The notes: a model not told the origin generated them from the sequence alone. DNA of 16,425 nt from SIG653 sp045577455 (GCA_045577455.1 JAZNIJ010000187.1:1-16425), one strand, 5' to 3'; positions 1 to 8,470 are shown, numbered from the stretch's first letter. Program-made: numbers and translations.

Positions 1-1927
1 CGAAATAGAAGCAGATATTTCCGTTGAGATAGCTTCACAGCTCGCAAACAAAACCCAGCTCAAACCCGAATTCGCAAATAATATTGAAGAATGCACAGAC
101 ACTTCTAAACTTTATGTGCTTCCTGATGGCTATATATATGCCTATATGATGACAGAAGTTGAAAAAAGCGGCTACACCAATTTAGCAGTTCCAGATTTAG
201 AAAACACAACCGATACAACAAAGTGGATGAAGGGTAAAAGATTTGGTTCAGGTGGAGTAGAAGATGAAAAAAGCGGTGTCCCCTCTACAATTTCAAACCT
301 TATTCCTATAAATATAGGAGACACAATAAGGTTTAAAGGAGCCACTCTCAGAAGCGAGGCTGACAGAATCTCTATTCATGCAATTTTGGTAAGTGACGCG
401 AATTATATTGCATATGATTACTTTTCTAACAACATTACACTTGGTAATGAAGTATATCTAACATATTTGGGAGTGAATGAAGATGGTGTTTATTCATGGA
501 AAATTTCAGAAAACGGAGCTCACACTGTAACGGGTTTACAACTTGCTTTCCCTACTCCCAATGATGCCGATGTTGGTGATATAATTCTTACAGTAAACGA
601 AGAAATTGCCGAGCCAACAATTGTTAAAGCATATGATTGGGTGAGCACAGGCCATGCTTTTATACCAACAGATTATGAAAACAGAATTATTGCTTTAGAG
701 GAAACTGACGTGGAATATCTCGAAAGGATTTCTGTTTTAGAAGACAATATGGAAACAATAAATACAACAATTGGAAACATCGGTAATGATGAAATTCCCT
801 CTTATTGGAACGAACATTTATCTCGCAAGATAGCAACTATAAATAACCTCCACAGCACCTACGGCAAAGACTGTTTTTCATTTGTGCTTCTGGCAGATAC
901 TCATTATCCTTCGAATCAAGGCAAAATCTCACCTTTGTTAGCCAAAAAAATAATGGATGAAGCAAATATCAAATATGCAATCCATGTTGGAGATTGGCAA
1001 ACAAGGGGATGTCATTCGTCAAAAGAAAATCTAATATTGGAAAATGCAGAGATAGAAAAAATGTTCTATCCACTCAAAGACAGGCTGCTTATGCAACAAG
1101 GTAACCATGACGGAACATATGGCACGCTTGACAAGGATGGAAACGGAGTGTTAAGCAACATATATTCAGACGGTAACCTTAAAGAACCGATGGAAAGAGA
1201 AACATATGTTAACAATTTAACGCCCGAGGAATTACACGGATTTTGCTACCGTAAAGTTGGTATGGTGGGAAATGTGCATTTCGATGAAACGGGAACAGCT
1301 TATTATATTGATGATGTAAGCAACAATGTAAGGTATATCGGACTGAACACTCAGCAAAACAATTATGAACTTCAGGATGATGGAACTCAGCTTTATCCCA
1401 AGATGTGGATTATGCGATTTACTCAAAAACAATTTGATTTTTTAATCAATAATGCTCTCTCCAACGATTTAAATGACAATACAAGAATTGTAATTTTCGC
1501 TCATGTACCTACAACTCAAGAGATAGGTGATAGAGAGATTATGAACGGTGTATTGAACGCTTTCGCACACAAAACAACATATAGTGGCAATTATGAAGGA
1601 GAATACGGCTATGATACCGTATCTGTAAATGTTGATTTTTCAAAGGCAAAAGGAAAGCTGGTCGGTTATTTCCACGGCCACACCCATATGGATTCTATAC
1701 ATACTGCGTATGGATTCAACATTATCGGAACAAGGTGTGATGCTAAAGAAGAAAACGACAGATACAATTCTGACGGCACAGAGAACCTTGCTGGAATGTG
1801 GCACGAGAAAAAAGCAGGAACTATCACCGAGCAGAGCTTTAACATTTTCACAATTACAAAAAATCATATCATAACAACCAAAATTGGTGCTGATGCAGGC
1901 GGAGTAATAGAACCTATTTCATATTAG
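1..1927 (+). CDS. Modular calcineurin-like metallophosphoesterase, 5'-partial
   Basis: The reading frame is open from base 2 to a TAG stop, so the gene starts left of the window; the GTG at 116 is only an internal codon. The C-terminal half carries the full metallophosphoesterase signature, numbered from the GTG at 116: LADTHY (D261, H263), GDW (D293), GNHD (N330, H331), FAHVP (H463) and GHTH (H522, H524). These residues normally bind a two-metal centre that hydrolyses phosphoester bonds. Before it lie a conserved-looking LYVLPDGYIYAYM segment, a probable beta-sandwich (about residues 35-160) and a short coiled coil rich in E, L and I (about 195-225). This order, an adhesion-like N-terminus plus coiled coil plus enzyme, resembles phage tail-associated or secreted modular proteins; that is inference. 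The substrate is unknown. The gene converges on the polysaccharide operon and is probably not part of it. Confidence 0.88.
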   Translation, partial: EIEADISVEIASQLANKTQLKPEFANNIEECTDTSKLYVLPDGYIYAYMMTEVEKSGYTNLAVPDLENTTDTTKWMKGKRFGSGGVEDEKSGVPSTISNLIPINIGDTIRFKGATLRSEADRISIHAILVSDANYIAYDYFSNNITLGNEVYLTYLGVNEDGVYSWKISENGAHTVTGLQLAFPTPNDADVGDIILTVNEEIAEPTIVKAYDWVSTGHAFIPTDYENRIIALEETDVEYLERISVLEDNMETINTTIGNIGNDEIPSYWNEHLSRKIATINNLHSTYGKDCFSFVLLADTHYPSNQGKISPLLAKKIMDEANIKYAIHVGDWQTRGCHSSKENLILENAEIEKMFYPLKDRLLMQQGNHDGTYGTLDKDGNGVLSNIYSDGNLKEPMERETYVNNLTPEELHGFCYRKVGMVGNVHFDETGTAYYIDDVSNNVRYIGLNTQQNNYELQDDGTQLYPKMWIMRFTQKQFDFLINNALSNDLNDNTRIVIFAHVPTTQEIGDREIMNGVLNAFAHKTTYSGNYEGEYGYDTVSVNVDFSKAKGKLVGYFHGHTHMDSIHTAYGFNIIGTRCDAKEENDRYNSDGTENLAGMWHEKKAGTITEQSFNIFTITKNHIITTKIGADAGGVIEPISY

Positions 1928-1996
1928 TATAAAATAAAAACACCGTTTACGAAATACTTATTATATTGCTTATTGCTAACTTACATCCATATTATG

Positions 1997-2030
1997 TACA
2001 ATGGGGATTTATTCGTAAATCTCCATTGTA
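1997..2030. terminator. 15-bp hairpin with TTCG loop between convergent genes
   Basis: The arms TACAATGGGGATTTA (1997-2011) and TAAATCTCCATTGTA (2016-2030) pair over 15 bp with one G-T wobble around a TTCG loop, a very stable tetraloop in RNA. The hairpin sits in the 293-bp gap between two convergent genes, 70 bp after the phosphoesterase stop. No good T-run follows on either strand, so termination or 3'-end protection is likely but unproven. Apart from this and a weaker AT-rich hairpin at 2109-2134, nothing convincing is seen in 1928-2220. Confidence 0.5.
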
Positions 2031-2108
2031 AATTCTCCTAAATTAAGAATTATTATTTCGTTTGCAATATAATCGGGCGAAAGAATGTTTGAGGTGTAAT
2101 CCACAGAT

Positions 2109-2134
2109 GATACAAATTTTTCAAAAATTTTATC
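2109..2134 (+). terminator. Weak AT-rich hairpin, possible backup terminator
   Basis: GATA-c-AAATTT pairs with AAATTT-TATC around a short TTCAA-like loop, with one bulged C at 2113. On the plus strand it is followed by AATATTTTT, a modest T-run. It has almost no G-C pairs, so it could be chance in AT-rich DNA. Confidence 0.2.
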
Positions 2135-2220
2135 AATATTTTTAGGTCAATAATTCCAAACAAAAACAACAAATATACACAAACATCCGCTATTTCACTC
2201 AAAAGAAAATCCTGATTACT

Positions 2221-3528
2221 CTATGTTTTCTTTTTTAATAAGATACTCTTTACATAACCATATAATAGTCGTGGGTCGAATCCTTTTAACATCAATTTAT
2301 TATTGTATCTTATAGGTTTTATAATGAATCCAATAATCACATTTGTAAATATCTGTGTTACCAAAGAAGCAATAGCAGCCCCCATTACACCTATAAAAGG
2401 AATCAAAGCAGCATTAAGTGCGATATTTAATATTGCTCCTGATAGATTTATTATCCACAGATATTTTTGTTTGTTCTCAACAAGAATCCATATATTACGA
2501 ATAGGTCCGATGTAAGAAAAAGTTGTATACCATACAACAAGACTTAAAACATTTGCAGAAGCAGCATAATCTGCACCATACAGAATTTTTATAATAAGAC
2601 CGGAAAAAACAGAGAAAACAACGCTTTGAGCCAATGACAAGTATATTACTACCGAATAACACAAAATAATGCTTTTCTCATATGACTTTTCGGATTTCTT
2701 TTTATTTTCAAATATCTGAGGGCGGAACGAATCTATAATTGCAGAAAAAACGAAATTTGTAAGTGCAGCACAGGAAGCCGCTGCAGCATATATACCAACC
2801 GCTTCTTCAGAAATCATTGCTTTAAGCATTATTTTATCGGTTTGGGCAAATATGGTAACCATTAAACTGGAAACAATAAAATATTTACTTTTGGCAAACA
2901 TTTTTGAAAATCGCTTAAACGAGACCTTTAATCTCTGACCGCCAATTTTATGATAAATCACCAAAAGTGCTACAGCTATTATAAAATAATCCAAAGCATT
3001 TGATATAGCAAACCAATAAACGTTTTTTCCCGAAATAAGAAGGTATATCTTATAAGCTGATACAATTATATAAGCCGCAAGCCCTGTTAAAGATGTATAA
3101 TGAGAAACCATCTTTGCCTGAAACCAATATGTTATCATTTCCAGAGCTTGTGCAACAAGAGAAATACTGTACAGAACGCAAACTATAATCGTAACAGGTT
3201 CTTCAGGATTGGCTATGTATGCAAAACTGCATATTCCCACAATGCACGCAAGGGATGACAGAAAATTAAAAAATAGAGAAGTTCCTACAATTTCTCCTTC
3301 GCTTTCAGGGTTATCTATAATTTCACTTACCAATGTAGATCTTAAGCCCAACTGCACAATGGGAAGCACAAATGCCACAATAGACGAAGCATAATTGATA
3401 AGACCATAGTTGGAAGGACCGAGATAACGAGCGGACAACATACCAACAATCAACCCAAGCAAGGATTGAACTATTTTACATGAAATAATCCATGCCGCAT
3501 TCTTCCCTGTACTGTTTCTTTTTTGCAT
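2221..3528 (-). CDS. wzx: Wzx-type polysaccharide flippase (MOP superfamily)
   Basis: This 435-residue protein is hydrophobic over its whole length, with some 12 or more membrane segments alternating with short basic loops. Its N-terminus has the ARYLGPSNYGLINYA motif (about residues 33-47), typical of the polysaccharide transporter branch of the MOP/MATE-like exporters. Such proteins flip undecaprenyl-pyrophosphate-linked repeat units across the cytoplasmic membrane for Wzy polymerisation, and a Wzy-like gene lies in the same cluster. Length fits the family. I chose the ATG at 3528 over the in-frame GTG at 3537 because the GTG lies inside the AGGGTG ribosome binding site 6 bases upstream of the ATG. 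It is the last gene of the minus-strand cluster and is separated from the giant surface protein gene by a strong hairpin. It ends in TAG. Confidence 0.9.
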   Translation of the reverse strand: MQKRNSTGKNAAWIISCKIVQSLLGLIVGMLSARYLGPSNYGLINYASSIVAFVLPIVQLGLRSTLVSEIIDNPESEGEIVGTSLFFNFLSSLACIVGICSFAYIANPEEPVTIIVCVLYSISLVAQALEMITYWFQAKMVSHYTSLTGLAAYIIVSAYKIYLLISGKNVYWFAISNALDYFIIAVALLVIYHKIGGQRLKVSFKRFSKMFAKSKYFIVSSLMVTIFAQTDKIMLKAMISEEAVGIYAAAASCAALTNFVFSAIIDSFRPQIFENKKKSEKSYEKSIILCYSVVIYLSLAQSVVFSVFSGLIIKILYGADYAASANVLSLVVWYTTFSYIGPIRNIWILVENKQKYLWIINLSGAILNIALNAALIPFIGVMGAAIASLVTQIFTNVIIGFIIKPIRYNNKLMLKGFDPRLLYGYVKSILLKKKT

Positions 3529-3534
3529 AATAAT

Positions 3535-3540
3535 CACCCT
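3535..3540 (-). promoter_or_regulatory. Ribosome binding site of the flippase gene
   Basis: AGGGTG on the minus strand lies 6 bases before the ATG at 3528. It includes the alternative GTG start codon, so the ATG is the better start. Confidence 0.55.
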
Positions 3541-3602
3541 GAATTTTATACTATTGAAACTGTTTTTTTATATTCACAGCAAACAAATTAAATTATTGGT
3601 TA

Positions 3603-3624
3603 GCCCACCCCTTTCGGGGTGGGC
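3603..3624 (-). terminator. Strong GC-rich hairpin after the giant surface protein gene
   Basis: GCCCACCCC (3603-3611) and GGGGTGGGC (3616-3624) form a perfect 9-bp stem with a 4-base loop. On the minus strand the loop is GAAA, a GNRA tetraloop. It is the most GC-rich stretch of the intergenic DNA and lies 33 bp after the stop of the giant gene and 75 bp before the flippase ATG. The following minus-strand sequence (TAACCAATAATTTAATTTG) is U-rich but has no clean run, so it may be a partial terminator or an mRNA-processing or stabilising element rather than a full stop for the operon. Confidence 0.6.
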
Positions 3625-3656
3625 ACGAAATAAGACTAACTTTTTAAGAAATATGA

Positions 3657-6600
3657 TTAGCCAATAATCATTTTTCCATCTTCACCGAATGTGTAGTTGC
3701 CAGCAGGAACTAAGCCGTTTGCTTTGCTTTCTGAAACATAATATACTCTGTTTTTAATTGCAATACCACCGTTACCGCTGATGTAATAGAAGTTGCCTTC
3801 TGCATCCTTAACAAGACCTGGAATTGTTGAAACGCCGTTTACGTAGTAACGAATTTCTCCGTCTGCATCCTGAACAACGCCCTGTTTAATATCCATTTTA
3901 CCGTCTGCGCCAAATGTATAGTTGCCTGCGGGGAGCAAACCGTTTGTCTTGCTTGCAGAAACATAATATACTCTGTTTTTAATTGCAACACCGCCATTAC
4001 CACTTATGTAATAGAAGTATCCGTTAGCATCCTGAACAAGACCTGGAATTGTTGAAACGCCGTTTACATAGTAACGAATTTCTCCGTCTGCATCCTGAAC
4101 AATACCCTGTTTGATGATAGCTTTTCCATCTTCACCGAATGTATAGTTACCTGCAGGAAGCAAACCGTTTGCCTTGCTTTCAGAAACATAATATACTCTG
4201 TTTTTAATAGCAACGCCGCCGTTACCGCTGATGTAATAGAAGTTGCCTTCTGCATCCTGAACAAGACCTGGAATTGTTGAAACGCCGTTTACGTAGTAAC
4301 GAATTTCTCCGTCTGCATCCTTAACAATACCCTGTTTGATGATCATCTTACCATCTTCGCCGAAGTTATAGTTGCCTGCAGGGAGTAAGCCGTTTGTAAA
4401 TGTAATATATCTTGTGCAGTTTTTAACAGCAACACAACCGCTACCGCTGATATAATAGAAGTTGCCTTCTGCATCCTGAACAAGACCAGCATATATTGCA
4501 ACGCCGTCTACATAATATCTGATTTCGCCATCTTCGTCTGCAACAACGCCCTGCTTGATAATCATTCTTCCGTATTCATCAAATGAACACCAGCCAGCTT
4601 CAATCAAACCATTGGTTTTAGTTACATAAGCTGTTGAATTTCTTTCGCCTTTGCAATCATATGAATTGAAGTAATAGTAGTAGCCGTTGTCTTTAACGAG
4701 ACCTGGAGTGGAAGCAATACCATCTGTAAGATAGTAAATAGAGCCATCACTTACAGTGTAAATACCGCTATCATAAAGTCTTCCAACATATACACCGTCA
4801 TCTGTGAATTCGTATAATTCATATTGGCCTTTAGGGTTATACTTGATAACGCAAATGCCTTCATAACGGTATCCGTTAGAACGGAAGGAGTATGTATCGC
4901 CATTGATTGTTGTTGTTGTGTTGTGATAATATGTAGGTCCATAATAGTATCTTGTGCCTTCAGCCATTTTAACCCATGCACCGGCATCAAGTTTACCATT
5001 TGTGAATGAATATTTGAAGCTCTGTGATGTGCTTGCTACTTCATAAGAAGAATATTCACCATTAAGGCCTGCATAAGTTGTTTTATCGAAGAAGTAGTAT
5101 GAACCATCATCCATATACTGCCAGCCAGTAACGAGCTTACCAGCAATTGCATAATATGTGTTGCCGTTCATTTCAACTAATTCTGTTCCAAGTTCATAAA
5201 TATGTCCGCAACCTTCGTCGGTACAAACAAATTTGCCGTCAAAGATTTCATAATTATGAGTGATTTCAATCTTAGGAATTGAAGTACCCCACTCCACTAC
5301 AGATTTACATGTTTCACAGTATGTTCTGTTTTCATAACCTTCTTCTGTAGTTGTTGCTTCTTTATTGAGAACTGTAAGTTCTGTATCATGAACATGATAT
5401 TCAGAAGAAATTGTTGTGAGTTCTGTTGCAACTTTAAAGCTGCCATAGAAAGGAACATTGTTGATAACACCGTATTTTGTTTCAACTTCGATATTTACGA
5501 TAGGTTTGTTACCCATTTCGCTTACAGGAATATAAGCATCTGTAACATAATTATAACGATCGTATGTCCATACACGAAGAGGAATGCTTACAAGTGTATC
5601 TTCACTAGCATCAACAACTGATGCATTAACAAGGTCAACTTTTACAGTGAGAAGTTCAGAAACATCATTATATTCAAATGTTGCTTCAAATCCGTTTGCA
5701 ACAACTGCACCGGCGATTTCCCACTTGTTTGCGTTGTTCAACTTAATTTCTGTAACAAGGGATGTTACATTTTTAATATCTGCTACTTTGATATCAACAT
5801 AGTAAACAGACTGTGCTTTAGGTGTTTCACCAGAATCATTGTGTCCGGTAATTGTAACTTCTGCATCACCGGAAACGCTGAACGATTTTGTCAACTGTGC
5901 TATGTTGCCAAGTTCGTCTTTGATTTCAAAAGTGATAACATGGTTTCCGTTTGTCAAAACAACATCTTCAGCTGTTGAAATAACTGAACCGGAAGCTGAT
6001 ACTGAAACTGAAACGCCATCAACAAAGATTTTTGCTGTTGTATAATCAAGAGCAGAGTTATCAGAAATGCTTGCAGAGAAAGCAATTTTATTTCCGCTGA
6101 TAGCAGTACCATTGTCAAGAGATACTGCTGTATCAGATGTTGAATATGTTGAAGAGGAAATAACAGGAGCTTCTCTGTCGTCTACAGCAGAGCTGTAGTC
6201 GAGAGTGATATCGTCGATATAGAAAGTAATCTCTGTTGCGAATTCAGGTTTTACATATGTACGAATGAATGAAGGGGAACGAGAGTTTGATTCGTCTGTA
6301 ACAACCGGTGTGCAGAGGTAATCATAACCTGAAATGTCTATGCTTGCATATACCCAACGAGATTCGGGAATATCTGCATTTGTTGCAGAGTTGAGATTTG
6401 TTCTTTTTCCTGTGGAAGCAGAAGTGAACATAAAGTGATCCTGCTTGCAAGAATATGTACCATCAGTATTCTTTAAATAGAACTGAGACTGGAATGCAAG
6501 ACCTTTTCCGCCTGCAGCACAGAATGCTTCTTCAGGAATGTAAAGCCACATGCCAAGAGTTGTTGCCAATTTGCCGTTTGCAACATCACGAAGAACAATG

Positions 6601-8402
6601 GTTTCACCAATGTTGAAAAGAACGTTATATGACCAGTTTGCAAAGTTTGCATCGCTGTTGTCAAGTCTCCATGCAAGAGCATAGTTGCCGTTCTTTACTT
6701 CGCCACCGTTATTAACGGATGACATGAATGTGTTACTGCTGAGATATTCATTGAACTGACCTGCGAGAGGATCAGAACCAACGAGAGTGTTGTTTATACC
6801 ATTTTCTTTGCTGTATTCTTTTGCTTCTTCAAAGCCAGCAAAGCCACCTTTGTTGCCATTTTCAAAGTCATAAATAACTTCAGAACCTTTACCAAATGTA
6901 ATAGCATATACCAAAGTGGTTTCGCCATATGCGATGGATATATCAACGCCTGTTACGCTTGTATCTTCTGTTGCTGTAAAAGCAAAGCCATTGAGAGTAC
7001 CTGCATCTGTGTTAGAAAGTGTTGCTTTTACTGCATTTGTGTCAATATATACATTTGCTTCGCCAATCATAGCAATTATAGGAAGTGTTATAGTGCGAAC
7101 CTTATCCGGTGTGGAATAAGGAACTACTGTGGAATCAGCAGAAAGTTCAAATACTTCAGGGTCTGCAATTGTTATTGTTTTTGTACCAACAATAGCACCT
7201 GCAGAATAAATCAGAACATCAACTGTTCCTTTTGTTCCGTTGGAAACAAATTTTCCGTTTTCAATTGTACCAAATGTGCTATCGGAAAGAGCCCATGTTG
7301 CATCTGCGGGCATATCCATAGCATAACCGTGTGTATCAATTGCTTCTGCACCGAATGTGTATTCGGTTTTGGGAGCAAAAATATCGTAATCGGATTCAAT
7401 GTTTACTACATCAAGAACGCCTGTAGGAGCAACATTGGATGCAACGAAAATGCCGTGAGATGTTGCACGCTGTGCACCATCGCAAGGTACAGAACGCATT
7501 GTGAATGTTTCTTCACCAACACGTTTTGTAAGGAATGTGGAAGATCCGCCACCGTCGCAGTTAGCTGCCCACTGACAACCGAGAGCCAACATAGCTTCGC
7601 CTTCTTCGTAGTTACAGAAGCCAACGGAGTTGTTAGCACCACGGCCATCGTTCATGCAGATAACCAAAGTACCGTCTTCTTTAACACCAACCATAGAACG
7701 AGCTGCAGCAGCAGATGTACGTTCTTCTGTTTTGCTAACCAATTCGCCATCTTTAACAACCATTCCAAAGGAAACGCTTACTGCGTGGAGAAGTGTTCCA
7801 TTTTCAAGATAGCTGTTAAACTCTGTACGATTGAAAGCTTTAACATCACAGGAAATATTGCCTTCTGCATCCTTGAATACATAAAGGATGGAGGAAGAAG
7901 GAGATGTCTTTCCCTTTACGCTGAGATCCTTGCCGTTATAAACAAGAATACGAGGTGCGTATGTGTCATAATAAAGGTCTGTGTTCATACCGCCAACGAT
8001 GTTGTATCCGAGATTGTCCTCGTAATACTTTGCCATTTCGGTAAGTTCCTTATGAGACCAATTGGATTCGTCTGTCAAATCCTTATCGATCTGATTATAA
8101 CCTGGAACGATGGATACATCGGGGTTGGAAGGATCAACCTCGATTACATGGATAACCTGTCTGCGTGTTCCTGCTGCGTTGTTGAGAACTATTTCAGATT
8201 CAACAGCAGCGCCGGGAACGAGGACGTAATCTTTTTTGGAGATAACGTTGTAATAGCCATTGGTGCCAAAGCTCGTTCCTTCGAAAACAACATTGTTTTC
8301 TTCCCAGCCGGGAATACTTGCAAGTGCATTCACAGGAATCATAGCAACGAGCATCAACACAGCGATGATTAAAGAGATTGTGCGATTTCTGGTTTTAGCC
8401 AT
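3657..8402 (-). CDS. Giant secreted protein: phosphodiester glycosidase (NAGPA-type) domain plus cell-wall-binding-like repeats
   Basis: About 1581 residues. The start is the ATG at 8402, which has an AAAGGA site 8 bases upstream and opens a clear signal peptide (basic MAKTRNR, hydrophobic core, cleavage near ALA28-S). Residues about 85-320 match the NAGPA/DUF2233 phosphodiester glycosidase fold: GGMN (N140), ARSMVGV (R235), NCDGGGSSTF (D283) and ATSHGI (H316). This family removes sugars from sugar-1-phosphodiesters. Then come an Ig-like stretch (about 325-500), a jelly-roll carbohydrate-binding-like module starting at YDFENG (about 510-740), another Ig-like stretch, a cohesin-like beta-sandwich (about 830-985), a zinc-ribbon-like module with cysteine pairs 1029/1032 and 1060/1065, and a repeat region opening with a choline-binding-like TGWQYMDDGSYYFF motif. 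There is no LPXTG sorting signal, so the repeats probably hold it at the wall. Domain calls after residue 320 are approximate. It follows licD by 68 bp. Confidence 0.85.
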   Translation of the reverse strand: MAKTRNRTISLIIAVLMLVAMIPVNALASIPGWEENNVVFEGTSFGTNGYYNVISKKDYVLVPGAAVESEIVLNNAAGTRRQVIHVIEVDPSNPDVSIVPGYNQIDKDLTDESNWSHKELTEMAKYYEDNLGYNIVGGMNTDLYYDTYAPRILVYNGKDLSVKGKTSPSSSILYVFKDAEGNISCDVKAFNRTEFNSYLENGTLLHAVSVSFGMVVKDGELVSKTEERTSAAAARSMVGVKEDGTLVICMNDGRGANNSVGFCNYEEGEAMLALGCQWAANCDGGGSSTFLTKRVGEETFTMRSVPCDGAQRATSHGIFVASNVAPTGVLDVVNIESDYDIFAPKTEYTFGAEAIDTHGYAMDMPADATWALSDSTFGTIENGKFVSNGTKGTVDVLIYSAGAIVGTKTITIADPEVFELSADSTVVPYSTPDKVRTITLPIIAMIGEANVYIDTNAVKATLSNTDAGTLNGFAFTATEDTSVTGVDISIAYGETTLVYAITFGKGSEVIYDFENGNKGGFAGFEEAKEYSKENGINNTLVGSDPLAGQFNEYLSSNTFMSSVNNGGEVKNGNYALAWRLDNSDANFANWSYNVLFNIGETIVLRDVANGKLATTLGMWLYIPEEAFCAAGGKGLAFQSQFYLKNTDGTYSCKQDHFMFTSASTGKRTNLNSATNADIPESRWVYASIDISGYDYLCTPVVTDESNSRSPSFIRTYVKPEFATEITFYIDDITLDYSSAVDDREAPVISSSTYSTSDTAVSLDNGTAISGNKIAFSASISDNSALDYTTAKIFVDGVSVSVSASGSVISTAEDVVLTNGNHVITFEIKDELGNIAQLTKSFSVSGDAEVTITGHNDSGETPKAQSVYYVDIKVADIKNVTSLVTEIKLNNANKWEIAGAVVANGFEATFEYNDVSELLTVKVDLVNASVVDASEDTLVSIPLRVWTYDRYNYVTDAYIPVSEMGNKPIVNIEVETKYGVINNVPFYGSFKVATELTTISSEYHVHDTELTVLNKEATTTEEGYENRTYCETCKSVVEWGTSIPKIEITHNYEIFDGKFVCTDEGCGHIYELGTELVEMNGNTYYAIAGKLVTGWQYMDDGSYYFFDKTTYAGLNGEYSSYEVASTSQSFKYSFTNGKLDAGAWVKMAEGTRYYYGPTYYHNTTTTINGDTYSFRSNGYRYEGICVIKYNPKGQYELYEFTDDGVYVGRLYDSGIYTVSDGSIYYLTDGIASTPGLVKDNGYYYYFNSYDCKGERNSTAYVTKTNGLIEAGWCSFDEYGRMIIKQGVVADEDGEIRYYVDGVAIYAGLVQDAEGNFYYISGSGCVAVKNCTRYITFTNGLLPAGNYNFGEDGKMIIKQGIVKDADGEIRYYVNGVSTIPGLVQDAEGNFYYISGNGGVAIKNRVYYVSESKANGLLPAGNYTFGEDGKAIIKQGIVQDADGEIRYYVNGVSTIPGLVQDANGYFYYISGNGGVAIKNRVYYVSASKTNGLLPAGNYTFGADGKMDIKQGVVQDADGEIRYYVNGVSTIPGLVKDAEGNFYYISGNGGIAIKNRVYYVSESKANGLVPAGNYTFGEDGKMIIG
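3660..4766 (-). repeat. Five tandem 216-225 bp units in the 3' end of the giant gene
   Basis: Units, in gene order, are 4766-4551 (216 bp), 4550-4332 (219 bp), 4331-4107 (225 bp), 4106-3882 (225 bp) and 3881-3660 (222 bp, ending at the stop). Each encodes 72-75 residues of the form DGEIRYYVNG, GLVQDAEGNFYYISG, NGLLPAGNYTFGEDGK and KQG, like wall- or glucan-binding repeats. The last three are nearly identical: the third and fifth differ at about 6 of 73 residues and the third and fourth at about 8 of 75. The first two are more diverged, so the array seems to have grown at its C-terminal end. Confidence 0.9.
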
Positions 8403-8409
8403 AACTTTT

Positions 8410-8415
8410 TCCTTT
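8410..8415 (-). promoter_or_regulatory. Ribosome binding site of the giant surface protein gene
   Basis: AAAGGA on the minus strand lies 7-8 bases before the ATG at 8402. It fixes the start at the codon that opens the signal peptide, rather than the in-frame TTG at 8462, which would add 20 basic, non-signal residues. Confidence 0.65.
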
Positions 8416-8431
8416 CGTACTTCTTTTTTTA

Positions 8432-8457
8432 TTTTAAGGCGACAGACCGCCGTAAAA
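8432..8457 (-). promoter_or_regulatory. Imperfect hairpin in the leader of the giant gene
   Basis: TTTTAAGGCG (8432-8441) pairs with CGCCGTAAAA (8448-8457) at 9 of 10 positions around a 6-base loop. It fills most of the 68-bp gap between licD and the giant gene and ends 16 bases before the ribosome binding site. On the minus strand it is followed by an A-run, not a T-run, so it does not look like an intrinsic terminator. It could mark an mRNA-processing or translation-control site. Confidence 0.35.
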
Positions 8458-8470
8458 CACAAATAAACTT

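Noticed and set aside
116..118. GTG as the start of the phosphoesterase gene
   Set aside because: The frame continues open and protein-like to the window edge, and there is no ribosome binding site before the GTG.
3529..3600. Promoter for the flippase gene
   Set aside because: TATAAA-like boxes exist but none has a matching -35 box at 16-18 bp spacing; AT-rich DNA gives many such boxes by chance.
3660..4766. CRISPR array
   Set aside because: The repeats are 216-225 bp, contiguous without spacers, and code in frame for protein repeats.
7329..8372. A 347-codon open frame on the plus strand
   Set aside because: It is antisense to the phosphodiester glycosidase domain of the giant gene, which has clear motifs and a signal peptide. 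The antisense translation is cysteine-rich with no recognisable domain or ribosome binding site.
8403..8462. A longer giant protein starting at TTG 8462
   Set aside because: The added 20 residues spoil the signal peptide and cover the leader hairpin and the AAAGGA site that fits the ATG at 8402.
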